Of a stretch of DNA of 64,000 bases, positions 52,591-62,987 are shown piece after piece; the stretch's first letter is position 1, and each line of letters opens with the position of its first letter. The notes under the pieces were generated by a model. It did no database searches. It worked only from the letters and a program-made list of their open reading frames with translations, and was not told the origin of the DNA. Location: positions 739,699 to 803,698 of the forward strand of contig JAKVOO010000001.1 in NCBI GenBank assembly GCA_022482735.1, given 5' to 3'. The position numbers and the translations under genes were made by a program. The DNA is from Bacilli bacterium (GTDB lineage Bacteria; Bacillota_I; Bacilli_A; RFN20; CAG-826).

Positions 52591-53547
52591 ATGAATCAAG
52601 CCTCTGATCAAACGCTTTTGAGCCGAAATATGAAACGAAAAGCCTGGGGAGATAAAATATCTCGCTGGCTTTTTCTCATCTTTGCGCTCTTATCGTCTTC
52701 AATAATTGTGGTGATTGTTATCTTTATTTTTTATAAGGGCATAACTCCATTTTTGACCACCTATACCATTGAAGGAAATAATTATCATGTCTCCTTATTT
52801 AATTTTATTTTTGGTTTGACTTGGTTTGAGCCTCCCATCAGTTATGGTGTTGGATTTGCTGTTATTGATACGCTGTATATCGTATTGCTGGCTCTTATTA
52901 TTGCCGTTCCTATCAGTGTTTTAACCGCTCTTTTTATCGCTCGAATTGCTCATCCCAAATTAGGGAGCATCGTCAACTATGTTGTTGAACTTTTAGCGAG
53001 TATTCCTTCTGTTATATTTGGACTATTTGGCATGGGATTTATCGCTCCAATCGTGCGCGACTTTGCAATGGCATTTGGTCAACAAACGGCCGGCGGATTG
53101 TCAATTTTAACAACTGTTATTGTGCTATCAATGATGATTATGCCGACGATTACTATGTTTGCTATTACAGCAATCAAATCCGTTAACCCGACTTTAATTG
53201 CCGGCTCATTAGCTTTGGGCGCCTCGCTGACGCAAACTAACTTTAAAGTTGTGCTTAAAGCCGCGCGCTCTGGTATCTTCGCGGGAATTGTCTTAGGAAC
53301 GGGCCGAGCCCTTGGGGAGGCCACCGCCGTTTCCATGGTGATTGGCAATGCGGGTAGTGGTCCTACCTTCGGTTTATTTGATCGTTCGCGAACACTGACT
53401 TCGACCATGTTACTAGGGTTTAATGAAACCGTCGGTGTCGACTATGATATTCGCTTTTCGGTAGGAATAATTCTGATTGCCTTAATTCTATTTAGTAACT
53501 TACTACTTAATTATTTAAAGAAAAAATTAGGAGATAATATCCTATGA
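52591..53547 (+). CDS. pstC: Phosphate ABC transporter permease PstC
   Basis: Membrane subunit of the high-affinity phosphate importer. 318 residues with about six helices; conserved ELLASIPSVIFGLFG near 130 and the EAA-loop region around SLALGASLTQTNFKVVL near 205, then GRALGEATAVSMVIGN. A basic N-terminus (about 1-25) is cytoplasmic. Overlaps pstA by four bases. Standard length. Confidence 0.94.
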   Translation: MNQASDQTLLSRNMKRKAWGDKISRWLFLIFALLSSSIIVVIVIFIFYKGITPFLTTYTIEGNNYHVSLFNFIFGLTWFEPPISYGVGFAVIDTLYIVLLALIIAVPISVLTALFIARIAHPKLGSIVNYVVELLASIPSVIFGLFGMGFIAPIVRDFAMAFGQQTAGGLSILTTVIVLSMMIMPTITMFAITAIKSVNPTLIAGSLALGASLTQTNFKVVLKAARSGIFAGIVLGTGRALGEATAVSMVIGNAGSGPTFGLFDRSRTLTSTMLLGFNETVGVDYDIRFSVGIILIALILFSNLLLNYLKKKLGDNIL

Positions 53548-54764
53548 TTGAGCAGAATTTTAAAAAAAGAAAGCGTAAAGATGGGCTTTTGAACACTATA
53601 ACTTATATTTTTGCTTCTTTTGGTCTAATTATTTTAGTTTCAATTATTGCTTTCGTCCTTGCTCGAGGCACTTCCACATTGTCTTGGGACTTTATAACCG
53701 GAAACTATGCGGAGCAGGTCACCAATGCCTATTTGGTTGATCCTCCCAACTTCAAAGATTATGTTAATCCGCAAATTGAAGGAACGTATTTTTCCTCAAA
53801 ATGGGGTGTGGCCTTAAAGGACGGAAAAACGCGGAGCAAAGAAAGTGTTGTTTATATTGAATACGTTGATGAAGATTCACCTTTAAATAACTTAAATGAA
53901 ATGAATTCCAGCGAATATGTTCATCTATCGACTGGTGAATATATAACCAAATTAATGATGGAAGACATTGATGGTAATCTCTTAATTGTCTTAGGCAAGG
54001 ATGGAGCCGAAACAATGGCTTTAAGTTTAGACATAGGAATTTCCATTACTGATCTCGTTTATAAGGTGCCCGGCGAAGGAATTCGTGGTTCGCTGATATC
54101 AACTTTTTATTTAATTGTATTTAGTTTGCTTTTTGCTCTTCCGTTAGGTATTGCGGCAGCAATTTACTTATATGAATATGCTCCCAAAAGTCGGGCCAAC
54201 CACATTATGAGTACGATGATTGAGATGAGTTCAGGGATTCCTTCAATTATTTTTGGACTAGCTGGGGCGATTATTTTTATTCCTTTAATGAATAAAATTA
54301 TCAACTCTGATGGTGGCTCCATTATGAGCGGAGCCTTGACGATGACAATCATTTTGCTTCCGGTTATCATTAAATCAACCGAGGAAAGTTTAAAAACAAT
54401 TCCGGATGATTATCGTTTGGGCTCGCTCGCTTTAGGGGCATCGAAAACGCAAACTATCTTTAAAGTTGTAATTCCAAATGCCATCCCCGGAATTCTAACC
54501 GCCACCTTACTTTCCATCGGAAGAATTATCGGTGAAAGTGCGGCTTTGATATATGCCATTGGTGCATCAATTAAGGACAACATTGCCCTAAACGAACGCT
54601 CCGCCACCCTCGCCGTTCATATTTGGACTGTATTAAAAGGCGAAACTCCAAATGTCGAAGTAGCCAGCGCTATCTCTATCATCATTTTGGTAGTAGTATT
54701 AATTCTTTCTATTACGATAAAACTCGTTTCTAAAAAATTCATATCTAGGGAGAAAGTTAAATGA
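53544..54764 (+). CDS. pstA: Phosphate ABC transporter permease PstA with extra PDZ-like extracytoplasmic insert
   Basis: 406 residues, about 110 longer than usual PstA. TM1 at about 18-40 is followed by residues 55-172 that the family lacks; this stretch contains a pattern like a PDZ domain ([14 protein letters not shown], then [10 protein letters not shown] and IVLGKDGAE). Normal PstA resumes with [14 protein letters not shown] near 177, [42 protein letters not shown] and [13 protein letters not shown]. The insert should face outside, where PstS docks. Confidence 0.92.
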   Translation: MIEQNFKKRKRKDGLLNTITYIFASFGLIILVSIIAFVLARGTSTLSWDFITGNYAEQVTNAYLVDPPNFKDYVNPQIEGTYFSSKWGVALKDGKTRSKESVVYIEYVDEDSPLNNLNEMNSSEYVHLSTGEYITKLMMEDIDGNLLIVLGKDGAETMALSLDIGISITDLVYKVPGEGIRGSLISTFYLIVFSLLFALPLGIAAAIYLYEYAPKSRANHIMSTMIEMSSGIPSIIFGLAGAIIFIPLMNKIINSDGGSIMSGALTMTIILLPVIIKSTEESLKTIPDDYRLGSLALGASKTQTIFKVVIPNAIPGILTATLLSIGRIIGESAALIYAIGASIKDNIALNERSATLAVHIWTVLKGETPNVEVASAISIIILVVVLILSITIKLVSKKFISREKVK

Positions 54765-55528
54765 GCATTAGTGTTTCATCCGATATCATTTTTCAAATCA
54801 GAAACTTAAGTGTTTCTTATGGGAGTAAAAATGTAATTAAGAGTGCTGATATGGACATCTATCGGCATCAGGTTGTAGCCTTTATCGGCCCTAGTGGTTG
54901 TGGAAAATCCACTTTTCTACGCTGTCTCAATCGAATGAATGATCTTATTGCCGATTCGAAAGTTGAAGGAAGTATCACTTATAATGGAATGGAAATAAAC
55001 AATCTTTTACCGATGAGTTTACGAACCAAGGTTGGAATGGTTTTTCAAGTTCCCAATCCTTTTCCAATGTCAATTTTTGATAATGTGGCCTATGGACCTC
55101 GGTGCCAAGGGATAAAAAATCGCCTTGAGCTGAATAAAATTGTTGCCGAAGCATTAAAGAAAGCCGCTTTATATGACGAGGTTAAGGAACGTTTAAATGA
55201 AAGTGCCCTTTCTTTGTCCGGCGGACAAAAGCAACGTCTTTGCATTGCCCGAGCAATTGCTATGGAACCCGAGGTTATTCTTATGGATGAACCGACTAGT
55301 GCTCTTGATCCAATTGCCACTCAAAAAATTGAAGATCTTATTGGTGAGTTAAAAAAAGAATATACGATTGTAATTGTCACGCATAACATGGGGCAAGCTT
55401 CTCGTATTAGCGACTATACAGCTTTTTTCCTTTTGGGTGAAGTCATCGAATATGATCGGACCGAAGTTTTATTTAAGAGCCCGAAAAACCCAAAAACGGA
55501 AGCCTATATAACTGGACGATTTGGATGA
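54761..55528 (+). CDS. pstB: Phosphate ABC transporter ATPase PstB
   Basis: ATPase driving phosphate import. 255 residues: Walker [10 protein letters not shown] near 43, [10 protein letters not shown] (PstB-typical), [18 protein letters not shown]-loop region, signature [14 protein letters not shown], Walker [15 protein letters not shown]-loop VTHNM. ATGA overlaps link it to pstA and phoU. Confidence 0.96.
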   Translation: MSISVSSDIIFQIRNLSVSYGSKNVIKSADMDIYRHQVVAFIGPSGCGKSTFLRCLNRMNDLIADSKVEGSITYNGMEINNLLPMSLRTKVGMVFQVPNPFPMSIFDNVAYGPRCQGIKNRLELNKIVAEALKKAALYDEVKERLNESALSLSGGQKQRLCIARAIAMEPEVILMDEPTSALDPIATQKIEDLIGELKKEYTIVIVTHNMGQASRISDYTAFFLLGEVIEYDRTEVLFKSPKNPKTEAYITGRFG

Positions 55529-55545
55529 TAATTAGGAGGCATAAT

Positions 55546-56190
55546 ATGCGCATCGATGAAGAATTAAAAGAGTTGAATCAGTTACTGTACCAGATGGCTT
55601 CGCTTGTTGAAAGCAACATTCATCGCGCCATCGACATTTTTACCCACCCCGAAGACGATGATGAGAAATATGTTGTCAATGATGACTTGGTCGACCATTA
55701 TGAGCGCTTGATTGAAGAAAAGTGTCTTGACATTATGGTCCGTGAAAAACTATATGCTAGCGATTTGAAAATCGTTACCGGCATTTTAAAAATGTCGAGT
55801 GATTTGGAGCGGATTGGTGACCATGCGGAAGATATTATGGAGTATAATCAAAAGTTAAGGGGGTTAGGTCATGGTAGAATGGAGTTAATAAATCATATTG
55901 CTGAAATTGCCATTGCCATGGTTGATGATTCTGTAAGCAGTTTTATAAAGGAAGATAGCGACTTAGCTCGGGAAGTAATTGCCCGAGATGATGAAGTTGA
56001 TAAATTATATGAAGATGCCCAAAAGGAAATAATTACTAAACTCCAAAATCAAGAATTAGAGCCTGCTTTTGCAATTAATTCTACTTTTATTCTTAAGTAT
56101 TTAGAGCGCATTGCCGATCACTCAGTCAACATCGCCGAATGGGCAAATTACATCAAGAGTGGATACTATAAAGACACCCAAATATTTTAA
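55546..56190 (+). CDS. phoU: Phosphate signalling regulator PhoU
   Basis: 214 residues of two repeated three-helix bundles with metal-binding Asp/Glu motifs (DLERIGDHAEDI near 91 and LERIADHSVNIAEW near 190). Couples PstB activity to the PhoR kinase. ATG 55546 has TTAGGAGG six bases upstream; the ORF extends to 55525 but that start overlaps pstB and lacks a site. Confidence 0.94.
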   Translation: MRIDEELKELNQLLYQMASLVESNIHRAIDIFTHPEDDDEKYVVNDDLVDHYERLIEEKCLDIMVREKLYASDLKIVTGILKMSSDLERIGDHAEDIMEYNQKLRGLGHGRMELINHIAEIAIAMVDDSVSSFIKEDSDLAREVIARDDEVDKLYEDAQKEIITKLQNQELEPAFAINSTFILKYLERIADHSVNIAEWANYIKSGYYKDTQIF

Positions 56191-56201
56191 AGGAGCTACT
56201 G

Positions 56202-56873
56202 ATGGAAAATTTAATTTACATTTTGGAAGATGATCAAGATATAGCGCATTTGCTAGAAATTGTTTTAAGAAAACAAAACTATCAAGTCGAACACTTTGAA
56301 ACGGGCGAAGATTTGCTCCAAGCACTAGAAAAACAAGTGCCTCAACTGATGCTACTAGATATTATGCTTCCGGGCATCAGCGGGATTGATGTCCTTAAAA
56401 AAATCCGTTCCAATAGTCACTACGACGATATATCGATTATTATGGTCACCGCTAAAAACTTATTGAGCGACAAGATTGAAGGTCTCGATTTGGGAGCTGA
56501 CGACTATATTTCAAAACCATTCGATATCATGGAATTAGTAAGTCGCGTCAATGCTCGATTTCGGCGATTGCATCAAGTAAGCGCTATTGATTATGGCCCA
56601 TTGAGTATCAACATCGACCACCGCTTAGTAAAACTTAATAATCAAGAGGTGGTTTTGACTAACAAGGAATTTGATATTCTTTTGCTGCTAGTCGAAGCCA
56701 AAGGAAAAGTCGTTTCGCGAAAAGAAATATTGAAGGATATTTGGAAATCCGATGCCGCTTTAGAAACGCGCACTATCGATATGCATGTGCAATCATTAAG
56801 AAAGAAACTATCCGATCGCGAAGGCAAACTTATTACCACCGTCTTTGGAGTTGGATATAAAATAGTAATATGA
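56202..56873 (+). CDS. phoP: Phosphate response regulator, OmpR/PhoB family
   Basis: 223 residues: receiver domain with acidic pair Glu9-Asp10-Asp11, phosphoacceptor Asp53 in LLDIMLPG, Lys in ISKPFD near 107, and a winged-helix DNA-binding domain with RTIDMHVQSLRKKL and VFGVGYKI. AAAGGAG site. ATGA overlap with the sensor gene. Its presumed target is the TTTACA repeats before pstS. Confidence 0.95.
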   Translation: MENLIYILEDDQDIAHLLEIVLRKQNYQVEHFETGEDLLQALEKQVPQLMLLDIMLPGISGIDVLKKIRSNSHYDDISIIMVTAKNLLSDKIEGLDLGADDYISKPFDIMELVSRVNARFRRLHQVSAIDYGPLSINIDHRLVKLNNQEVVLTNKEFDILLLLVEAKGKVVSRKEILKDIWKSDAALETRTIDMHVQSLRKKLSDREGKLITTVFGVGYKIVI

Positions 56874-58507
56874 AAAATCGTGAGGTTGATAGAAAAAGTT
56901 TTTTCCTCTTTACTTTTATCGGCCTTTTAATCGCGTCTTTGGCGAGCATCTTTACTAATGCTTTAATCAATAATAACGAAAAGAGTAAATTCAAAGAAAC
57001 CGCCCAAGAAATCTACCAAATGACCGATGTCATGGCTTTCAGTGATCTGTTGAATATTTATGGTGATAAATATCAAATCGCTCTTTTAGATGTCAATTTT
57101 TCCATTATTGATGGTAATATTACAACTGCTTTTTCCGGAACAGAAGTATATTTCGCGCGTTTAGGGACTACTAAGGAAACAATTATTAATTTTAATCGTT
57201 CTTTAGAAATATCTTTTCGTAGCAATAATCAATATCTATATATCAAAGATATAGTTCCCTGCTTTTATCCTCCGGTCATATCCCTTTGGATTGTTCTTGT
57301 TGTTGGAGATATTGGGCTTGGATTTCTACTGCTTTTAATTTCGAACCAGCAACAAAAGAAAATTCTTTCTCCAATTATTGACGGCATAAATGATCTTGCC
57401 CACAAGGCCAACATGCCCGGAAATAATGATCCGCTTTTAACCATTGCCGATTTAAATATCGCCACTGAAAATCGAGAATTAGCTCTGCACTCAGAACAGG
57501 ACAAAGTCGAATTAATTTTAAACAGCATGAGTCAAGGAATTATCGTTTTAAACAGTGGAGCGACAGTCGTAATGATAAATAAGAGTGCGGCGCATGTTTT
57601 TCACTGTAAAGAAGAGGAAGCAATTGGACGCCACTTAAGTTTTCTTTTTGCCTCTTATAAAATTACTAATGCCGTAGAAAATGCGCTTAAAAATGCCCAA
57701 TCATCTATTTTGCGACTCCCCATTGATTCGCGCATTTACCTTACTGCAATCACTCCGATCCAAAGTAACGAAGCAACGATTGTCCCTATTCGCGACGGAG
57801 CGGTAATAACGCTTCTTGATATCAGTGAATCGGCTAATGCAGAAAATATGAAACAGCTATTTTTCACCAATGCTTCCCATGAACTTAAATCACCTTTGAC
57901 CACAATTATTGGATACCAACAGATGCTCATTGAAGGAATGCTAACTTCAAAAGAAGAAAAGCAAGATGCACTTTCTCGCTCATTGCGCGAGGCTTTGCGA
58001 ATGAAAACCATCATCACCGAAATGCTGGAATTGGCGCAAATTGAAAGTCAAAGTGAGATTGTTGACGCCAAATCAATTGATCTTGATCGGGTCATTACCG
58101 ATTTGCTGTCATCAATGGAAAAAGATATTAAAGACCGTGATATAAAAGTAACCACTGATCTTAAAAATTTACTCGTATATATGAAGGCGGAACACGCACA
58201 AGAACTGGTTCATAATTTAATTGAAAATGCCGTTAAATACAACCGTCCTCATGGGCATATTTATATCGCCACCGATGGTGAAAATAGAACTCTCATTGTC
58301 CAAGACAATGGAATTGGCATCGCTAAAGAACATCAGGCGCGTGTTTTTGAGCGCTTCTATCGAGTTGATAAGGGAAGAAGCAAAGAAGAAGGTGGAACTG
58401 GACTCGGCCTTGCTATCGTCAAACACGTAGCGATGCTATATGGTGCTAAAATAACTTTAAAAAGTGAAGAAAGTGTCGGCTCAACCTTCATAATTACCTT
58501 TAAGTAA
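56870..58507 (+). CDS. phoR: Phosphate sensor histidine kinase PhoR
   Basis: 545 residues: TM1 at 10-32, an extracytoplasmic domain of about 95 residues, TM2 at about 135-157, a PAS domain (about 213-300), then DHp with phosphoacceptor His337 (NASHELKSPLTT), N box NLIENAVKYNR, G1 DNGIGIAKEH, G2 GGTGLGLAIVKH. Senses Pst/PhoU state and phosphorylates PhoP. Last gene of the operon, followed by a bidirectional terminator. Confidence 0.94.
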   Translation: MKNREVDRKSFFLFTFIGLLIASLASIFTNALINNNEKSKFKETAQEIYQMTDVMAFSDLLNIYGDKYQIALLDVNFSIIDGNITTAFSGTEVYFARLGTTKETIINFNRSLEISFRSNNQYLYIKDIVPCFYPPVISLWIVLVVGDIGLGFLLLLISNQQQKKILSPIIDGINDLAHKANMPGNNDPLLTIADLNIATENRELALHSEQDKVELILNSMSQGIIVLNSGATVVMINKSAAHVFHCKEEEAIGRHLSFLFASYKITNAVENALKNAQSSILRLPIDSRIYLTAITPIQSNEATIVPIRDGAVITLLDISESANAENMKQLFFTNASHELKSPLTTIIGYQQMLIEGMLTSKEEKQDALSRSLREALRMKTIITEMLELAQIESQSEIVDAKSIDLDRVITDLLSSMEKDIKDRDIKVTTDLKNLLVYMKAEHAQELVHNLIENAVKYNRPHGHIYIATDGENRTLIVQDNGIGIAKEHQARVFERFYRVDKGRSKEEGGTGLGLAIVKHVAMLYGAKITLKSEESVGSTFIITFK

Positions 58508-58524
58508 TATCTATTAAATGATTA

Positions 58525-58570
58525 AAAAAGTCATATTTGAACTTTGGAGCTCGAATATGACTTTTTATTT
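58525..58570. terminator. Bidirectional terminator between phoR and nucleoside kinase
   Basis: 13-bp perfect stem (58525-58537 with 58554-58566), A-rich on the left and T-rich on the right, so it can end transcription from both converging genes. Confidence 0.9.
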
Positions 58571-58589
58571 ATTACCTTTAAAACGACAT

Positions 58590-59204
58590 TTACTTGCTTT
58601 CGTTATAAGCTCGTTCAATCTCTTTAATTACTCGAGCAAATTCCTTGGGCTCATTAACATCCCCTAGTTCTAACCAGAGAATTTTTTTGGCCGGAACACG
58701 ATAATTATCGTAAATACGCTTTAATACCTTGTAATAGTTATTGTAGTGAAAATTTAGATAATCTTCCTGACCTTTTTCAATCACTCGTGACCGCTTGCGA
58801 ACATTGGCAAATAAAGCTTCATTAGAACGAACTAAGACCACCTGTAAATCTAAGTCGGGAATGCGCTTTAAATGTTCATCGGCAATTGCATAGGTGAGTG
58901 CTACTTCTGTAGCATTCATATATCCTTCTAAACGCAAAAGTTCCGTGAAAACCAAATTTGAATAAACTGTTGAATCACAAACAAGATTATTTTCATCTTT
59001 TAAACGCCACATCGATAAAAATAGAGCACTATAGAAGGCATTTTGCGATAGCATGGCGAATGTTGCTTTATCCGCATAAAAATATGGTAGATATTCATTC
59101 TTCTCTACCGGCTCTTCCATCAATGGACAACCATAATACTCCGCCATCATTCGACTCAAAGTCGACTTTCCGGCTCCAATCGGCCCGATAATTCCTATTC
59201 TCAT
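58590..59204 (-). CDS. Deoxynucleoside kinase (dGK/dAK family)
   Basis: 204 residues: P-loop GPIGAGKST near 7-15, MEEPVEKNEYL near 29 (nucleoside-binding Glu), VCDSTVYSNLVFTE near 74 (the acidic-Arg-Ser position reads Asp-Ser), and VLVRSNEALFANVRKRSR near 124. Salvages deoxynucleosides to dNMPs; specificity not deducible. Overlaps the upstream gene by four bases (ATGA). Confidence 0.85.
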   Translation of the reverse strand: MRIGIIGPIGAGKSTLSRMMAEYYGCPLMEEPVEKNEYLPYFYADKATFAMLSQNAFYSALFLSMWRLKDENNLVCDSTVYSNLVFTELLRLEGYMNATEVALTYAIADEHLKRIPDLDLQVVLVRSNEALFANVRKRSRVIEKGQEDYLNFHYNNYYKVLKRIYDNYRVPAKKILWLELGDVNEPKEFARVIKEIERAYNESK

Positions 59205-59794
59205 AAATGCTCTCCTTTAAATTCTTTTTCAATAAACGTTCTTATTGTATCTAATTTTTGCATCTGTAACCAAACAATATCGCTTTCAGCATATCCAAAG
59301 TTGGTAATTATACTAACCGCCGCCGTGCGATAATACTCACGCATCAAATCAAGATTACTCAGAAATCGCTGATTTTGACAGGTGGAAAAGTTTTCCATCC
59401 GAAAAAAATCACCACCATTTGAATCAACAAATATAAACTTTTCCTTGGTGCCTTTGTTCCAGTCTTGCTCACATTTTTTTAATAGTAAAAGACTATCTTG
59501 ATTTGATAAAAAGCCAAAGTTTCGGAGTATTTCCGCTAAAATGGCCACTTCTAAAAGACTGCGCCGATAAAAAAGAGTGGCTTTTTTCTTTTCTTCGCTA
59601 ACTAAAAAATACCGCCACCCATATTCATCCAATAAAAACGGTAAAGCGAAAGTCTCGGGAAACGAAAAAAAAGGCAGAAGATAATCATTCACTTTTTGGC
59701 GACGCAAAACATTGCTATCGACATTTTTAAGTTTAAGATTATCAAACTCTTCTTTTAGCGTCTTAAAATTAAGCGAAACAAACATCATTCCCAT
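59201..59794 (-). CDS. Hypothetical protein, mixed helical, 197 aa
   Basis: Not recognised. 197 residues, mostly helical and aromatic-rich, without TM segment or signal peptide; two features are FPETFALPFLLDEYGWRYF near 45-63 and repeated Lys/Leu helices at about 75-110. ATG 59794 follows a well-formed promoter by about 14 nt. ATGA overlap with the deoxynucleoside kinase suggests a related job. Confidence 0.6.
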   Translation of the reverse strand: MGMMFVSLNFKTLKEEFDNLKLKNVDSNVLRRQKVNDYLLPFFSFPETFALPFLLDEYGWRYFLVSEEKKKATLFYRRSLLEVAILAEILRNFGFLSNQDSLLLLKKCEQDWNKGTKEKFIFVDSNGGDFFRMENFSTCQNQRFLSNLDLMREYYRTAAVSIITNFGYAESDIVWLQMQKLDTIRTFIEKEFKGEHL

Positions 59795-59816
59795 ATTGTT
59801 TGATACCTACTTTTTT

Positions 59817-59845
59817 ATTATAGGTCATTAACGAATATGGGCCAA
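59817..59845 (-). promoter_or_regulatory. Promoter of hypothetical-dNK operon
   Basis: Minus strand: TTGGCC (59840-59845), 17-base spacer, TATAAT (59817-59822). Transcript start about 59808, 14 nt before ATG 59794. Confidence 0.75.
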
Positions 59846-59877
59846 AAGAATACACCATAAGCGATTTTTATTTACAA

Positions 59878-60516
59878 CTACTTGTTATCTACTAGTGAAA
59901 ATTCGTTTTCTAAAAGGGCTTCATTATAAAACTCTTGCAAAAGTAAATGGCGCCGTTGCGCCTCTTTTTTTCCTTCTTCGGTATTGAATAAAGGCAATAA
60001 TTTAAAAAGTTTATCCGTAAAGTGTTTTAGGGTCGCCTCTTCACTTCCGCGATTGATAAATAGCGGGCGATTTTGCAAGGCACCATAACTAAAAGCTCGC
60101 GCAATGCCGATGGCACCTATGGCCTCTAACCGATCCGCATCCTGAACGATTTGACCTTCGATGGTTTCTTCTTTGGCCCCTTGCTTATAGGCTGTATAGG
60201 ATAAATTAGCTATAATAGCTTCAATTAATTTGCAATCCGTTTGGGTGAAAACGGCCAGGGAAGAAATAAAGTCTATTACTGTTTGATGGTTTTCCTTTAA
60301 AGAAGAAATTATTTTTCGATCTTCAACATCGTGAAGAAGTGAACTGGCAATTATAATCTTAATTTGGGCTTTGGGATAAAAACTTGCCAAATGCAAAGCA
60401 CTACCTAGCACTCGATTAGCGTGCTCTAAATCATGCCCACTGGCGTGATTTGGGACCTCGCGCAATAAATAATTATTAATTTCTGTTACTAAAGATTGTT
60501 CTTTTTCGTTAAGCAT
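59878..60516 (-). CDS. HD domain metal-dependent phosphohydrolase
   Basis: 212 residues: HASGHDLEHANRV near 19-31 and LLHDVEDRK near 57 supply the His/His-Asp metal ligands, and VQDADRLEAIGAIGIARAF near 117 the distal Asp and the characteristic Gly-Ala-Ile-Gly helix. Resembles YedJ-type HD hydrolases acting on nucleotides or other phosphates. ATG 60516; upstream TTGTTT/GAATAT-like promoter is weak. Confidence 0.85.
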   Translation of the reverse strand: MLNEKEQSLVTEINNYLLREVPNHASGHDLEHANRVLGSALHLASFYPKAQIKIIIASSLLHDVEDRKIISSLKENHQTVIDFISSLAVFTQTDCKLIEAIIANLSYTAYKQGAKEETIEGQIVQDADRLEAIGAIGIARAFSYGALQNRPLFINRGSEEATLKHFTDKLFKLLPLFNTEEGKKEAQRRHLLLQEFYNEALLENEFSLVDNK

Positions 60517-60626
60517 ATTTTGACCCTCAAATATATTCTCGCAATAATCGAGTAAAAAACAAGAAGTATTATTATCCTGATTTACTGGTCAGCTATAGAT
60601 TTTTCTTATAATTTTCCCTATGTATT

Positions 60627-60655
60627 AAAATAAAAAGCCGCTTGGTAAGCGGCTT
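60627..60655 (-). terminator. Terminator of the amino acid ABC operon
   Basis: Perfect 9-bp GC-rich stem (60635-60643 with 60647-60655, loop of 3) followed by a T-rich run on the minus strand. Confidence 0.9.
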
Positions 60656-60668
60656 CTAAAAATAACAA

Positions 60669-61439
60669 TTACAACATCGCTTTCAAAAACCGAATTGTGC
60701 GTTCATTGCACGGGTGATCAAATAGTTCATCCGGAGTATTAGATTCAACAATCATTCCATCATCCATAAAAATCACTTCATCGCTCACTTCGCGGGCAAA
60801 CTTCATTTCATGAGTAACAATAATCATCGTAATTCCGGTTTCTACTAGGCTTTTGATGACTTCCAATACCTCTTTAACCATCTCTGGATCAAGCGCACTC
60901 GTAGGCTCATCAAAGAGAATAACCTTTTGATCAAGGGCCAAAGCCCGCGCTATTGCCACCCGTTGCTTTTGGCCACCTGATAGTTTAATTGGATACTCGT
61001 TAGCCTTGTCAGCGACTCCAACCCGTTTTAAAAGAGCCAAGGCTAAATCATCTGCTTCTTTCTCACTTTTATGCTCAAGATGCATCGGTGCCATAGCAAC
61101 ATTATCTATTATGGTCTTATTATTAAATAAGTTAAAATTTTGAAAAACCATGCCGATAGACTGACGGGCTTCGTCCAACTGTTTTTCACTGATAAGAACT
61201 GCTGGTCTTCCTTTTTCGTTAGTAGAGAATAACGACTGCCCCATGTAAGTAATTGTTCCCGCGGTTGGAGTTTCTAAAAGATTAAGGCATCTTAAAAAAG
61301 TTGACTTGCCACTTCCTGAAGGACCGATTATGGCATAAACTTTTCCTTGTTTAAACTCATAATTGATACCTTTTAAAACTTGAAGTTGTCCAAAATCCTT
61401 ATGCAAATTATCAACCGAGAATAAATTATCGTAAGGCAT
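60669..61439 (-). CDS. Polar amino acid ABC transporter ATPase (GlnQ-type)
   Basis: 256 residues: Walker [10 protein letters not shown] near 38, [11 protein letters not shown]-loop, signature [14 protein letters not shown], Walker [15 protein letters not shown]-loop VTHEM. Typical GlnQ/HisP length. Overlaps the permease by 14 nt. Confidence 0.94.
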   Translation of the reverse strand: MPYDNLFSVDNLHKDFGQLQVLKGINYEFKQGKVYAIIGPSGSGKSTFLRCLNLLETPTAGTITYMGQSLFSTNEKGRPAVLISEKQLDEARQSIGMVFQNFNLFNNKTIIDNVAMAPMHLEHKSEKEADDLALALLKRVGVADKANEYPIKLSGGQKQRVAIARALALDQKVILFDEPTSALDPEMVKEVLEVIKSLVETGITMIIVTHEMKFAREVSDEVIFMDDGMIVESNTPDELFDHPCNERTIRFLKAML

Positions 61440-62109
61440 ATACGTTAAGCCTCTTTTCTATCTTGTTAACGAAGTAGGTAAGAATGGTTGTAATCATAAA
61501 ATATAATAAGGCAGCGATAATCAGCGACTCAAAAACTTTTAGTGTAGAAGCCTTAACTAGGTCGCTAACACGGGTGATATCATATATTCCAAGAATGGAT
61601 ACCACCGAAGATTCTTTAACCACTGTGACAAATTCGTTACCGATTGCCGGAATAATGTTCTTAAATGCCTGTGGAAAAACAATTTTACGCATAGCAAAAC
61701 TACGGGAAAAACCCATTGATCGAGCAGCTTCCATTTGACCAGGATCAACCGCCTGAATTCCCGATCGATAAATCTCCGCCACATAGGCGGTTGAGTTAAG
61801 TCCTAAAGCAATTACACCCGATGTATAAATGCCAATGTTTAAACTAGGAAAAAGAGTCGGTATCCCATAGGCGAAAATATATAGTTGAATCAAAAGCGGA
61901 GTTCCCCGAACAAAGGAAATATAAAAATTAGCAATGCCCGAAAGGACCTTATTCCGACTCATCCGCAAAAGGGCCATGCCAAATCCAAACACCGCCCCGA
62001 TTAAAATGGTTGTAATGGAGAAAACAATGGTCGTAGCTACCCCGCGCAAGAAGTTGGGGAAGAACTCTAGCACCGGATAAAAATTTAGACTAGTTAAGGC
62101 TAAATCCAT
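61426..62109 (-). CDS. Polar amino acid ABC transporter permease (HisM/GlnP-type)
   Basis: 227 residues, about five helices; [18 protein letters not shown] near 68-85, [22 protein letters not shown] near 112 (the EAA-loop region precedes [15 protein letters not shown]). Transports with the ATPase and binding protein on both sides; four bases from the binding-protein gene. Confidence 0.93.
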   Translation of the reverse strand: MDLALTSLNFYPVLEFFPNFLRGVATTIVFSITTILIGAVFGFGMALLRMSRNKVLSGIANFYISFVRGTPLLIQLYIFAYGIPTLFPSLNIGIYTSGVIALGLNSTAYVAEIYRSGIQAVDPGQMEAARSMGFSRSFAMRKIVFPQAFKNIIPAIGNEFVTVVKESSVVSILGIYDITRVSDLVKASTLKVFESLIIAALLYFMITTILTYFVNKIEKRLNVYALR

Positions 62110-62113
62110 GAAA

Positions 62114-62935
62114 TTAATTCCCTAACGATTCATTGAGAGCATCGACAAATAATCCATCGAGAACTCCATTTTCTTTATTAACCGTGATAACCCCATTTAT
62201 TAAATTAATTAGATCTTCACCGATGTTATAGTTACTAGCAAAAGCATAGCCGTCATCATCGGGAAAAGCGATATTGTCAATTATTTTGTAACCACTGCTC
62301 TTGGCAATAATATTTTGAGCGACTGGTTTTTCCACCATTAAAGCATCAATATTGCCCACCGATAGATCACTCAATAAAGTAGCAATTGAACCTAATGGCT
62401 TAACGCTTCCACTACTTGTTACCGCTTCGGAGGCAAAATCAACTTGAACCGTTCCCAGTTGAGCACCAATTGCCAGTCCCGCCAGCGATGCATAATCGGT
62501 AATAGAATTATTTCCTTCTTTAACAACCAATACCGTCTCGGCTTGATAATAGATATCTGAGAACAAAACGGATTTTGCCCGCTCGTCATTTTTTGAAAAC
62601 GCCGCAGCGATAAAATCAATTTGATTAGCATTCATTGAACCAATAAGTCCATCGAAAGCCATATCTTTAACTACAACCTTTAGGTCGATGTCATATTGAC
62701 TTTCAATTTCTTCTTTAATAAGACTTACTACATCCATATCGTACCCATAGACTTCCGTTGAAGCTCCCTTTAAATACTCAAATGGAGCATACTCAGCATT
62801 AGTGCCCACGACTAATGTTTTGGTCTTAACAATCGCCTCTAAATCTCCGCCATGACCAGACACATTTCCGCAACCTGAAAGACTCGTAACCGCCAATACT
62901 GAAAGCATCAGCGTAAGGCCTTTTTGTGATTTCAT
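62114..62935 (-). CDS. Amino acid ABC transporter substrate-binding lipoprotein
   Basis: 273 residues. Signal peptide with lipobox LSGC (Cys near 22), then the SBP_bac_3 fold: LVVGTNAEYAPFEYL, YGYDMDVVSLI, FDGLIGSMNANQIDFIAAAFS and GYAFASNYNIGEDL near the end. Ligand not readable from sequence; the T-box upstream implies regulation by an uncharged tRNA. Strong AGGAGG before ATG 62935. Confidence 0.93.
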   Translation of the reverse strand: MKSQKGLTLMLSVLAVTSLSGCGNVSGHGGDLEAIVKTKTLVVGTNAEYAPFEYLKGASTEVYGYDMDVVSLIKEEIESQYDIDLKVVVKDMAFDGLIGSMNANQIDFIAAAFSKNDERAKSVLFSDIYYQAETVLVVKEGNNSITDYASLAGLAIGAQLGTVQVDFASEAVTSSGSVKPLGSIATLLSDLSVGNIDALMVEKPVAQNIIAKSSGYKIIDNIAFPDDDGYAFASNYNIGEDLINLINGVITVNKENGVLDGLFVDALNESLGN

Positions 62936-62987
62936 TTCTTTTTTCCTCCTATTTTGAAACGATGAAATGAATATCTTACCTAAGAAA

